Positions 1-5,143 of a DNA stretch of 5,864 nucleotides are shown here, piece after piece. The position numbers and the translations under genes were made by a program. Under the pieces are notes generated by a model, which saw only the letters and a list, made by a program, of their open reading frames with translations, was not told the DNA's origin and ran no database searches. Source of the DNA: Thermoplasmata archaeon. Its GTDB lineage: Archaea > Thermoplasmatota > Penumbrarchaeia > Penumbrarchaeales > EX4484-36. The number at the start of each line of letters is the position of its first letter. The stretch's first letter is position 1. The stretch is taken from assembly GCA_021160765.1 (NCBI GenBank), contig JAGHBW010000055.1:1-5864 (forward strand). The letters run 5' to 3'.

Positions 1-242
1 GAACCCCCCTGAAGCTCTATTTTGAAGAAATCTGAGACGTCCCCCCCACCCACCTCACCCGTAACGTTCACCCCCGTCGTTGAGCGTGGAACCACATCAG
101 CGCTGTTTACGTCATTGTTTGGTTCCGATTCAGAAATTACCGTTCTCACAACATCCCCCCCGGCAGGGGACACCACAAAGACGACGGAGGAGAACAGGAG
201 AATGACTGCTAAAGGAATGGACACCGCTTTCATGCCTGCCAT
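1..242 (-). CDS. Secreted PPC-domain-like protein, N-terminal part (cut by window edge)
   Basis: The reverse strand is open from ATG at 242 to the window edge, giving 80 residues with no stop. The first 28 or so residues form a signal peptide: a Lys at position 5, a hydrophobic run (IPLAVILLFSSVVFVVSP) and small residues before a likely cleavage near residues 26-29. The mature part has SEPNND at 39-44 and GDVSDFFKIEL at 67-77. This is the usual opening of pre-peptidase C-terminal (PPC) domains, in which an EPNN motif is followed by G(D)xxDxFxx beta strands. PPC domains are found in exported proteases and other surface proteins; the function of this one cannot be told from the visible part. 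An alternative in-frame ATG lies at 233, but the 242 start has a GGGTGG element 5 bases upstream (252-247 on the reverse strand). It lies 53 bases downstream of asnS on the same strand but has its own promoter-like element. The PPC call is from motif memory and is moderately sure; the secreted nature is surer. Confidence 0.72.
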   Translation of the reverse strand, partial: MAGMKAVSIPLAVILLFSSVVFVVSPAGGDVVRTVISESEPNNDVNSADVVPRSTTGVNVTGEVGGGDVSDFFKIELQGG

Positions 243-279
243 AAAACCACCCTTGTGGCTCCATTTATGTGAATGAGGG

Positions 280-286
280 TTTAAAA
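280..286 (-). promoter_or_regulatory. Candidate archaeal TATA box for the secreted-protein gene
   Basis: The reverse strand reads GGAAAAGTTTTAAACCC here, with TTTTAAA preceded by a purine-rich BRE-like stretch. It lies about 38-44 bases upstream of the ATG at 242. With the usual archaeal spacing of about 25 bases to the transcription start, the 5' leader would be short, with room for the GGGTGG element. It sits just past the asnS stop codon, so the secreted-protein gene may be transcribed on its own rather than only by readthrough from asnS. This is sequence resemblance only. Confidence 0.35.
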
Positions 287-295
287 CTTTTCCTG

Positions 296-1594
296 TCATG
301 GGGTTACCCTTCTGGGAGTTCTCGGAAATGGTATTGCATACTTTATGTGCTTGATATCAGCGATCCACGTTATAAAACGGTCCAGTCCCAGGCCAAAACC
401 AGAATGTGGTACCGAACCGTATCTTCTTAAATCAACATACCAGGAGTAGTTCTCTGGGTCCAGTCCAAACTCTTTAATCCTTTCTAGGAGCACCTCCTTC
501 TCCCAGATCCTCTCACCCCCACCAATGATCTCCCCGTAGCCCTCTGGGGCAAGCATGTCATGGCAGAGAAGTACCTCGGGGTTCTCCGGGTCCGGGCGGT
601 GGTAGAAACCCTTGGAGCGTGGGAAGTGCGTTATGAAGAACGGCTGGGAGAACTCCTCCGTTAGTGCCTTCTCCTCATCATAACCGAAGTCATCCCCCCA
701 TTCCAGGTTGAAACCCTTCTCGTTTAGCATCTCAAGAACCTTTCTGTAGGGGAGCCTTTCAAAGGGCGGTGAGATCTCCTTCAAAAATGAGATATCCCTA
801 CCCAGATACTCCAGATCCGCCCTCCTCTCTTTAATCACCCCCTCTAAAATGTACTCCATCATCTCCTCTTCCAGTTTCATCATATCCTCATTTCCCATCC
901 ATGCCGCCTCAACCTCTCCGTGCCAGAACTCTGTAAGATGTCTTCTCGTTCTGGACTTCTCAGCTCTGAAGGAAGGGGCAACGGTGAATATCTTCTCCAG
1001 TGAGTATATCATCGCCTCTGCATATAGCTGCCAGGATTGTGTAAGATAAACCTCCCTGTCAAAGTATTTGACTGGAAAGAGTGTGGAGCCACCCTCACAC
1101 GCCCCCGTCACAAATGTGGGTGAGTGCGTCTCGTAAAATCCCCTCTCCAGGAAGAATTCCCGAAAGAGCTTGAAGACCGTGGAGCGTATCTTAAGGGTGG
1201 AGGTCATCTGCCTGGACCTCAACCAGAGGTGACGGACGTCCATCAGAAACTCGTCGCTCTTGTCCTTTGTTATGGGGAAGATCTCTGCGAAATGTATAAT
1301 GTTGACCTTTCTCGCCTGTATCTCGTAGCCCCCCGGGGCTCTCTTATCCTCTCTGACCACCCCCTCCACCCAGAGGGAAGACTCAACCAGGGCCCTCTCC
1401 GCAGCCTCAAACTCCTCATCGGGCAGTTCACCCTTTATAATAGTGACCTGAATTATTCCTGTTGAGTTTCTGAGGACTATAAACCTTAACTTTTTCGTTC
1501 CCCTGGTGCGGTATATCCAGCCCCGCACCTTCACACTCTCACCTGTGTATTTCCCTGCCATTATGTCCTCAATGGAGACGAACTCATCTTCCAT
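296..1594 (-). CDS. asnS: Asparaginyl-tRNA synthetase (class IIb, archaeal type)
   Basis: This cytoplasmic enzyme charges tRNA-Asn with asparagine, using ATP through an asparaginyl-adenylate. From the chosen ATG it is 432 residues, close to archaeal AsnRS proteins (about 430). An N-terminal OB-fold anticodon-binding domain covers about residues 20-100, with the VKVRGWIYRTRG start typical of class IIb. The catalytic core follows. Motif 2 is SFRAEKSRTRRHLTEFW (208-224), where the TRRHLTEFW wording favours AsnRS over AspRS. GYGEIIGG is at 352-359, LRRYGSVPHSGFGLGLDR at 389-406 contains motif 3, and the end is PFPRTPRRV. As I recall it, the whole C-terminal half matches Pyrococcus AsnRS closely. 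An upstream in-frame TTG at 1627 would add 11 residues (MCGGGLKKVMR). I prefer ATG 1594 because GGTGAT lies 4 bases before it and family length fits. The stop is TGA. The gene is divergent from nreA. Presence of AsnRS suggests direct charging of tRNA-Asn rather than sole reliance on the GatCAB amidation route. Confidence 0.95.
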   Translation of the reverse strand: MEDEFVSIEDIMAGKYTGESVKVRGWIYRTRGTKKLRFIVLRNSTGIIQVTIIKGELPDEEFEAAERALVESSLWVEGVVREDKRAPGGYEIQARKVNIIHFAEIFPITKDKSDEFLMDVRHLWLRSRQMTSTLKIRSTVFKLFREFFLERGFYETHSPTFVTGACEGGSTLFPVKYFDREVYLTQSWQLYAEAMIYSLEKIFTVAPSFRAEKSRTRRHLTEFWHGEVEAAWMGNEDMMKLEEEMMEYILEGVIKERRADLEYLGRDISFLKEISPPFERLPYRKVLEMLNEKGFNLEWGDDFGYDEEKALTEEFSQPFFITHFPRSKGFYHRPDPENPEVLLCHDMLAPEGYGEIIGGGERIWEKEVLLERIKEFGLDPENYSWYVDLRRYGSVPHSGFGLGLDRFITWIADIKHIKYAIPFPRTPRRVTP

Positions 1595-1598
1595 TCTC

Positions 1599-1606
1599 AT
1601 CACCTT
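1599..1606 (-). promoter_or_regulatory. Shine-Dalgarno site deciding the asnS start
   Basis: The reverse strand reads AAGGTGAT, then GAGA, then ATG at 1594. GGTGAT complements the ATCACC of the archaeal 16S rRNA 3' end. It supports starting asnS at 1594 and not at the TTG at 1627, which has no such site. Confidence 0.6.
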
Positions 1607-1672
1607 TTTTAGCCCCCCACCGCACAACTATCCCAAAAGGTATTTCTTATTTTAACCTTATATTGCAGGAGG
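1607..1672. promoter_or_regulatory. Shared divergent promoter region of asnS and nreA
   Basis: This AT-rich stretch separates the two divergent genes. For asnS (reverse strand) the candidates are AATATAAG (about 1656-1663) and GTTAAAATAAG (about 1645-1655), either of which would start transcription upstream of the asnS Shine-Dalgarno site. For nreA (forward strand) the best element at leaderless spacing is the T-rich stretch TTTCTTATTTTAA at 1642-1654, about 20-30 bases before ATG 1673. The two promoters must overlap physically, so the genes may compete for or share the TBP/TFB site. No clear operator repeat is visible. Confidence 0.4.
1667..1672 (+). promoter_or_regulatory. AGGAGG abutting the nreA start codon (zero spacing)
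   Basis: AGGAGG is followed immediately by ATG at 1673. A working Shine-Dalgarno site normally sits 4-9 bases away, so this one is too close. Either the site is fortuitous and the mRNA is leaderless, or initiation uses unusual spacing. A later start is unlikely: the zinc-binding cysteines begin at residue 6 and the next Met is residue 31. Confidence 0.4.
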
Positions 1673-2935
1673 ATGGCATTTCCCTACTGCGTCCTCTGTA
1701 AAGGCTCAAAGAACCTGTGCGGGATTCATCCCTGCCCGCTCCTGACAGAGATAAAGAGGAGAATGCCCCCTTTAGAGATAAAGAATGAGGAGATCTTCGG
1801 GCCATCTCCTCCGGAGGTCTTCGTTGGGAGGTATAACTACCCCAACATAAGCATTGGACCCATGATCCCTCCTGTTGAGGAGGAGACCTCGCGATATATA
1901 CTTGGAGAGGAGCTCTGGGGAAGAAGCATTGAGGAGGTTTACGCCCTACGCTCCTCGCTGATCAGGGGGAAGAGAGGGGTTAATGCCAGGAGTCCTGGAG
2001 TGGACTTCCTTAAATTGAGCAGCCACCCGATAATAGAGGAGGAGAGGCTTAAAGGTGGGGAGAGGAGGGTGCTGGAATCCCTTCAGGAACTCTCACTCTC
2101 TGTTAAATCAGTGGACTGCGAGATGCGGCTGGACAAAAAGCCATCTCAAGCGATCAGGCCGACGGTGAGGAGAATAGAGATGCCCTTCGGGCCAACCCTC
2201 TCATTTCAGAGGTTCAGAGTGGTTGAGAACCCATCCACTCTCCCAGCATTGGAGAGAGCAGTTTACGACTACGACCTTAAGGCTGAGGAGGCGGCGTGGG
2301 AGCTTTACAGAAGCGGAGTTCCACTTGAGAAGGTCATCCAACTTCTCTCCATAGGAAACCTTGGAACGGGAAGGAGAAGAAGGCTCGTTCCAACCCGGTG
2401 GAGTATAACGGCTACAGACGACATCATCTTCCGCAGGATGAAGGAGGAGATCTCAACGTATCCCTCCGTAGACTCCCTCATGCTCTTTCAGGAGAACTAC
2501 GCCGGAAACTATATCCAGGTGATCCTTCAACCTGGACCTCTTCAGTTTGAGATGCTGGAGCAGTGGCAGAAGGGAGCCTTCTGGGGGGAGTCCAGAACGA
2601 TCCTTCACGACTATGAGGGGCCCCGGGGAAGGAAGGACTACGCAAAAACGGTTGAAGGGGCGTATTACGCTGCAAGGCTGGCGGTTGGGGAGTACCTGCT
2701 TAAAGTTAGAAGAAGCGCAACAATAACAGTGATAAGAAGGATAACATCTGAGTACTGGGCACCTCTGGGTGTGTGGGTTATACGGGAGACCACAAGACGT
2801 GCTCTTAAGAAGAAACCCCTTATCTTTGACTCCAGGGAGGCTCTAATAAGGCATGTGGAGATGACCTCAAAGATCCCTGGGGTAGTGGAGAAATCTATAT
2901 TCCTTAAAGGAATGTTGCAGATGACACTCTTCTGA
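1673..2935 (+). CDS. nreA: Nre-family DNA repair protein with C-terminal PCNA-interacting motif (NreA type)
   Basis: This 420-residue protein has the Nre N-terminal and C-terminal domains (formerly DUF650/DUF651). An N-terminal zinc-finger-like cluster is visible: C6, C9, C16, H19 and C21 (CVLCKG..LCGIHPCP). The family signature RRRRLVPTRWSITATDD is at 234-250, QENYAGNYIQVILQPGP at 273-289, and an AYYAARLAVGEYLLKVRR block at 330-347. The last residues, GMLQMTLF, form a minimal PCNA-interacting peptide: Q416, L419 and F420 at the very end. In archaea, NreA has been shown to bind PCNA through such a tail, and the Haloferax protein is linked to resistance to DNA damage by mitomycin C. The biochemical activity is not settled. 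The PIP tail argues for NreA over the NreB paralogue, which lacks it. The gene is intact, divergent from asnS, ends in TGA, and is followed by non-coding debris. Its composition is like asnS and GC-richer than the genes to its right. Confidence 0.9.
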   Translation: MAFPYCVLCKGSKNLCGIHPCPLLTEIKRRMPPLEIKNEEIFGPSPPEVFVGRYNYPNISIGPMIPPVEEETSRYILGEELWGRSIEEVYALRSSLIRGKRGVNARSPGVDFLKLSSHPIIEEERLKGGERRVLESLQELSLSVKSVDCEMRLDKKPSQAIRPTVRRIEMPFGPTLSFQRFRVVENPSTLPALERAVYDYDLKAEEAAWELYRSGVPLEKVIQLLSIGNLGTGRRRRLVPTRWSITATDDIIFRRMKEEISTYPSVDSLMLFQENYAGNYIQVILQPGPLQFEMLEQWQKGAFWGESRTILHDYEGPRGRKDYAKTVEGAYYAARLAVGEYLLKVRRSATITVIRRITSEYWAPLGVWVIRETTRRALKKKPLIFDSREALIRHVEMTSKIPGVVEKSIFLKGMLQMTLF

Positions 2936-2983
2936 AGCCTCTCCAATATGATTACTACGAAAGTAAATGGGGAAGAACCCTAA

Positions 2984-3326
2984 AGAACGGGAAACATAGA
3001 GGTGAGAACAATTTATGGTGGCGGAGCGAAGAAGGATGAGGTAATGAAGGTAATAAAGAGGATGAGCAGAAAGCACAGGGTTCCAGTGAAAGAAGTAAAG
3101 TTTATTGAGTGAAGGAATCTGTGAGAGAACTGGGGTGCAAGTTGCTGGATTGTATAGCGGGAAAGAGGAATGTACATGGAAGATAGAGGTTGATTATGGG
3201 ATGAGAATGGAGATGGAGGTATAGGGCAGGGTTGCGGGAAGCTTGAAAGAGGGAGATTATGTTGCAATAATAGGGAAGATGCTCGGGTAGATTGTAAAAG
3301 GAGCAGGGGAAGATTCAACAGACTGA
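2984..3326 (+). pseudogene. Decayed coding region of unknown family (two frames)
   Basis: No intact gene lies here, but two successive frames read like protein. From 2984 (GTG at 3002) to TGA at 3110 the frame gives RTGNIEVRTIYGGGAKKDEV, then MKVIKRMSRKHRVPVKEVKF. It then passes, near 3105, to another frame open to 3221: LSEGICERTGVQVAGLYSGK, then EECTWKIEVDYGMRMEMEV. After TAG at 3222 that frame continues GRVAGSLKEGDYVAIIGKML, TAG at 3288, and ends at TGA 3324. One frameshift and two amber stops would disable the gene. The composition of these peptides (alternating charged and hydrophobic residues, glycine turns) is unlike the low-complexity peptides read from the opposite strand. I do not recognise the family. 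It could also be chance in GA-rich DNA, or the frameshift could be a sequencing error. It may be the front of the gene whose tail is the fragment at 3314-3420. Confidence 0.35.
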
Positions 3327-3340
3327 AGGAGAAGTTCCAG
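3314..3340 (+). repeat. Direct repeat, left copy (27 bp)
   Basis: TTCAACAGACTGAAGGAG followed by AAGTTCCAG. The right copy at 4844-4870 differs only by A to G at 3332 (AAG in the left, AGG in the right; Lys to Arg). The two copies have the same orientation, lie 1530 bases apart and bracket the ATPase gene. A second, weaker block of similarity follows at 3397-3420 versus 4904-4927 around CTGCAGAA. Confidence 0.85.
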
Positions 3341-3364
3341 AGATCTTCTGCGAACCATAGAGGG

Positions 3365-3380
3365 ATGTCCTATAGGACAT
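3365..3380. repeat. 16-bp perfect palindrome ATGTCCTATAGGACAT
   Basis: Each half is the exact reverse complement of the other (ATGTCCTA / TAGGACAT). An 8-bp palindrome GACATGTC (3376-3383) overlaps its right end. It lies in the stretch by which tail copy 1 is longer than copy 2, and about 60 bases upstream of the TATA-like element of the ATPase gene. It could be a dimeric regulator site or an insertion scar; no loop is present, so a transcript hairpin is unlikely. Confidence 0.6.
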
Positions 3381-3438
3381 GTCAGATTTGACTCTTAATA
3401 AGATTCTGCAGAAGAGGCAGGCGCAGGGATGTTATTGG

Positions 3439-3447
3439 GTTATAATC
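3439..3447 (+). promoter_or_regulatory. Candidate TATA box for the ATPase gene
   Basis: The sequence GTTATAATC sits in a less AT-rich surrounding. Standard spacing would place the transcription start near 3467-3475. That is downstream of the TTG at 3455 and upstream of ATG 3509, and therefore supports a start at 3509 or later. Confidence 0.35.
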
Positions 3448-3508
3448 TTACACGTTGGTACCCGCAGAGGCCGAAAGTGTTAAGGATAAGTACTCGTTTA
3501 GTACCAAT

Positions 3509-4834
3509 ATGTACGAAAGTATGCTTATGCTCAACCAGTGGTGGGAAAGCGAGAGGATAAGCGAGGAAAAGGCAAAGCCGTATAAAAGGGAAGTATTCAG
3601 GAAGGTACTGGATACCTTCAGGAAATACAGGCAGATAATTGTGCTTACAGGCCTGAGAAGAGTTGGCAAAACCACCATGATGTATCAGATTATTGAGGAC
3701 TTACTGCACAGAGGGGTGAGAGCGCGAAATATTCTATACTTCTCTTTTGACATCCCCTGCCAGAGTATAATGGACTTGCTGAAGGAATACAGAAAAATCA
3801 CGAAAGTTGACTGGAGAAATGAGAAAGTGTACTTATTCCTTGATGAGATTCACAAATTGAAAAATTGGAGCGCGGAACTGAAAACAATTTACGATAGCCT
3901 CCCGAACATCAAAATTGTAATAAGCGGCTCCGCAGGGATAAATCTGGAGAAAAATGCCGCAAAGAACCTGGCTGGAAGACATTTTAAATTTGAGATTAAG
4001 CCATTAACTCTGAGAGAGTTTGCAGAGCTCTACTACAGCAGAAAGATGCAGAGTTATGAGATAGAGAACATAAACCTGGAGCCTATATTTGATGAGTATG
4101 TGCGAAAACCATTTCCAGAGATCGTTCATTACGATCCAACGCGGGTTCGTGAGTACATCCAGAGTTTCGTGGTGGAGAAGGTTCTCTTCTCCGACTTGGT
4201 GGACATATTTCCAAAGACGGACCCATATCTCCTGAAAATGCTGTTCAGATTGTTTCTTAAAGAGGTTGGGATCATTCTCAACATAACCAGATTAAGTGAG
4301 AAGCTCCATGTTAGCAAGGAAAATATGAGGCATCACCTCTTTCTCCTGGAATTTAGTAAGGTGATAAGGATAATCAGGAACTACCGCCCGTCTGTGTTTG
4401 CTGAATCACGGAAGATGCAGAAGGTATATCCGTACCACCCAGCACTGGCGTATGCATATTATGACTATATAAACGAAGACAAAGTAGTGGAGAGCCTCGT
4501 GCTCAGCAAACTGGGAGTTCAGCATTATTTCAGAGAGAGAAGCAGGGAGGTGGATTTTCTGAAAGTTGATAAGAATGGCATCCTGCCCATAGAGGTTAAA
4601 AATACCCAGAAAGTGGAGAGCACAAAACTCAAGTCTCTTCAATGGTTTATGAGGAAATATAATATCACCAAAGCGTGGGTTATCTATCTAGGGGATGACA
4701 AAACTGAAAGGCAAAACGGAGTTACAATTCACTATAAATCTCTCTATAAATTGCTGTACTCAGGCATTGAGGGGGAGAATGACAGTGGGTTGAGGACTAT
4801 GTCTTATAAAGACATCTGGTCCTCTCTTCAATAG
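3509..4834 (+). CDS. P-loop ATPase of the AAA_14/DUF4143 type
   Basis: Intact 441-residue protein. The opening (MYESMLMLNQWWES) is typical of this family. Walker A is GLRRVGKT (48-55), followed by RNILYFSFD (73-81), Walker B VYLFLDEIHKL (107-117) with the catalytic Asp-Glu, and a sensor-like VISGSAG (137-143). The C-terminal half is DUF4143-like. A winged-helix-like stretch LSEKLHVSKENMRHHLFLLE spans 262-281. A restriction-endonuclease-like fold has REVDFL (Asp 349) and PIEVKN (Glu 362, Lys 364), the spacing of a PD-(D/E)XK core. Members are numerous in archaea and many bacteria; their cellular role is mostly unknown, and DNA-related or mobile-element roles have been suggested. An in-frame TTG at 3455 would add 18 residues lacking family resemblance; in-frame ATGs at 3521 and 3527 are also possible. 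No clear Shine-Dalgarno site is seen. The last 20 or so residues (IEGENDSG onward) are beyond the usual family end, and the frame continues after TAG into tail copy 2. Composition is AT-richer than nreA. Confidence 0.87.
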   Translation: MYESMLMLNQWWESERISEEKAKPYKREVFRKVLDTFRKYRQIIVLTGLRRVGKTTMMYQIIEDLLHRGVRARNILYFSFDIPCQSIMDLLKEYRKITKVDWRNEKVYLFLDEIHKLKNWSAELKTIYDSLPNIKIVISGSAGINLEKNAAKNLAGRHFKFEIKPLTLREFAELYYSRKMQSYEIENINLEPIFDEYVRKPFPEIVHYDPTRVREYIQSFVVEKVLFSDLVDIFPKTDPYLLKMLFRLFLKEVGIILNITRLSEKLHVSKENMRHHLFLLEFSKVIRIIRNYRPSVFAESRKMQKVYPYHPALAYAYYDYINEDKVVESLVLSKLGVQHYFRERSREVDFLKVDKNGILPIEVKNTQKVESTKLKSLQWFMRKYNITKAWVIYLGDDKTERQNGVTIHYKSLYKLLYSGIEGENDSGLRTMSYKDIWSSLQ

Positions 4835-4936
4835 GACTTTGGCTTCAACAGACTGAAGGAGAGGTTCCAGGGTGCCTTTTACGGCATAAAGCCATATGAA
4901 TGTGATAAAATACTGCAGAAAACGCAGACAGCATAG
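4835..4936 (+). pseudogene. Copy 2 of the duplicated tail, in frame after the ATPase stop
   Basis: Directly after the ATPase TAG (4832-4834) the same frame stays open for 33 codons to TAG at 4934. It reads DFGFNRLKERFQGAFYGIKP, then YECDKILQKTQTA. The part from 4844 matches the damaged copy at 3314-3420. There is no separate start codon in the fragment. It is therefore either a remnant of a lost gene, the natural end of a short gene beginning at ATG 4799 (MSYKDIWSSLQ, interrupted by the amber codon), or a C-terminal extension of the ATPase lost by one nonsense change. I do not recognise the peptide family. Its reading frame is better preserved than that of copy 1. Confidence 0.5.
4844..4870 (+). 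repeat. Direct repeat, right copy (27 bp)
   Basis: Matches 3314-3340 at 26 of 27 positions. The similarity does not extend leftward: the preceding bases differ (GGACTTTGGC here, AGGGGAAGA in the left copy). To the right it fades and returns around CTGCAGAA at 4913-4920. The coding-like pattern (the single change is a conservative Lys/Arg codon difference) argues that this is shared protein-coding ancestry and not a transposon target duplication. Confidence 0.85.
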
Positions 4937-5138
4937 GAACACTTTGTTCAAATTACTGAGCAGAGAAAAAGATATCTCTATTGGTAATTGGGAGTACGGA
5001 GGAGCAAAGAATCTTAAGATATATTTACTGCAGAAGTATACAGAATACAATAGTGAGTTGCTGGAGAGAATAGGTGTGTACAAGAGTAAATTGGGCATGA
5101 ATGATTTGGAAATAGAAATAGAGTATTTCGGGTGGTGA
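4896..5138 (+). CDS. Small protein of up to 80 residues, unknown; start uncertain
   Basis: The frame is open from ATG 4896 to TGA 5136-5138; a TAA at 4887 closes it upstream. The first 15 or so residues (MNVIKYCRKRRQHRN) are tail copy 2 read in another frame and are probably not native. From about residue 17 the sequence looks like a real globular protein: SREKDISIGNWEYGGAKNL, KIYLLQKYTEYNSELLERIG, and an acidic end LEIEIEYFGW. No Shine-Dalgarno site precedes 4896; TTG 4944, with AGGA a few bases before, is an alternative giving 64 residues. It may be a small gene or the 3' end of a gene truncated by the rearrangement that left the tail fragment. Its stop lies inside the Shine-Dalgarno region of the next gene, so the two look translationally coupled. 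No family recognised; no signal peptide or membrane segment seen. Confidence 0.5.
   Translation: MNVIKYCRKRRQHRNTLFKLLSREKDISIGNWEYGGAKNLKIYLLQKYTEYNSELLERIGVYKSKLGMNDLEIEIEYFGW
5131..5138 (+). promoter_or_regulatory. Strong Shine-Dalgarno site for the downstream unknown gene
   Basis: GGTGGTGA lies 5 bases before ATG 5144 and overlaps the last codons and stop of the upstream small ORF. It complements the archaeal anti-Shine-Dalgarno sequence (TCACC) and fixes the start of the next gene. Overlap with the upstream stop suggests coupled translation. Confidence 0.65.
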
Positions 5139-5143
5139 AGTAG

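Larger units (their letters stand above)
3314..3420 (+). pseudogene. Decayed copy 1 of a duplicated C-terminal tail
   Basis: The first 27 bases encode FNRLKEKFQ and match the segment at 4844-4870 at 26 of 27 positions. After a frameshift near 3341-3346 the next frame reads FCEP, TAG (3358), RDVL, TAG (3373), DMSDLTLNKILQKRQAQ. It aligns with the copy-2 peptide whose middle is AFYGIKPYECDKILQK: F-C/F-Y, then a common KILQK end. Copy 1 has 23 extra bases between the two conserved blocks, around the palindrome at 3365-3380. The protein family is not recognised. The frameshift and two amber stops mark this copy as non-functional, unless these are sequencing errors. Confidence 0.5.

Noticed and set aside
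22..276. Forward open frame of 84 codons (starts MKKSETSPPP)
   Set aside because: It is antisense to the secreted PPC-like protein, which has a clear signal peptide and domain motif on the reverse strand. The forward peptide is Pro/Thr-rich shadow sequence.
849..1465. Forward open frames at 849-1049 and 1124-1465
   Set aside because: Both lie antisense within asnS, a gene identified by several class IIb motifs. They show no domain or initiation site.
3013..3318. Reverse open frame of 101 codons rich in Leu, Ser and Pro
   Set aside because: Low-complexity mirror of GA-rich DNA (few stops on the CT-rich strand). No family resemblance or Shine-Dalgarno site; the forward frames look more protein-like.
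3455..3508. TTG at 3455 as the ATPase start
   Set aside because: The extra 18 residues do not resemble the family N-terminus, no Shine-Dalgarno site precedes it, and the candidate TATA box at 3439-3447 would start transcription downstream of it.
2936..3508. Possible RNA gene, CRISPR array or tRNA in the gap after nreA
   Set aside because: No regularly spaced repeats, no cloverleaf or T-loop motif, and no GC-rich folded segment. Only coding-like debris, one repeat copy and one palindrome are visible.
3314..4870. The 27-bp direct repeats as target-site duplications of an inserted element
   Set aside because: They are longer than typical duplications, imperfect, have related sequence beyond the repeat, and no terminal inverted repeats or transposase were seen between them. 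Shared coding ancestry explains them better.
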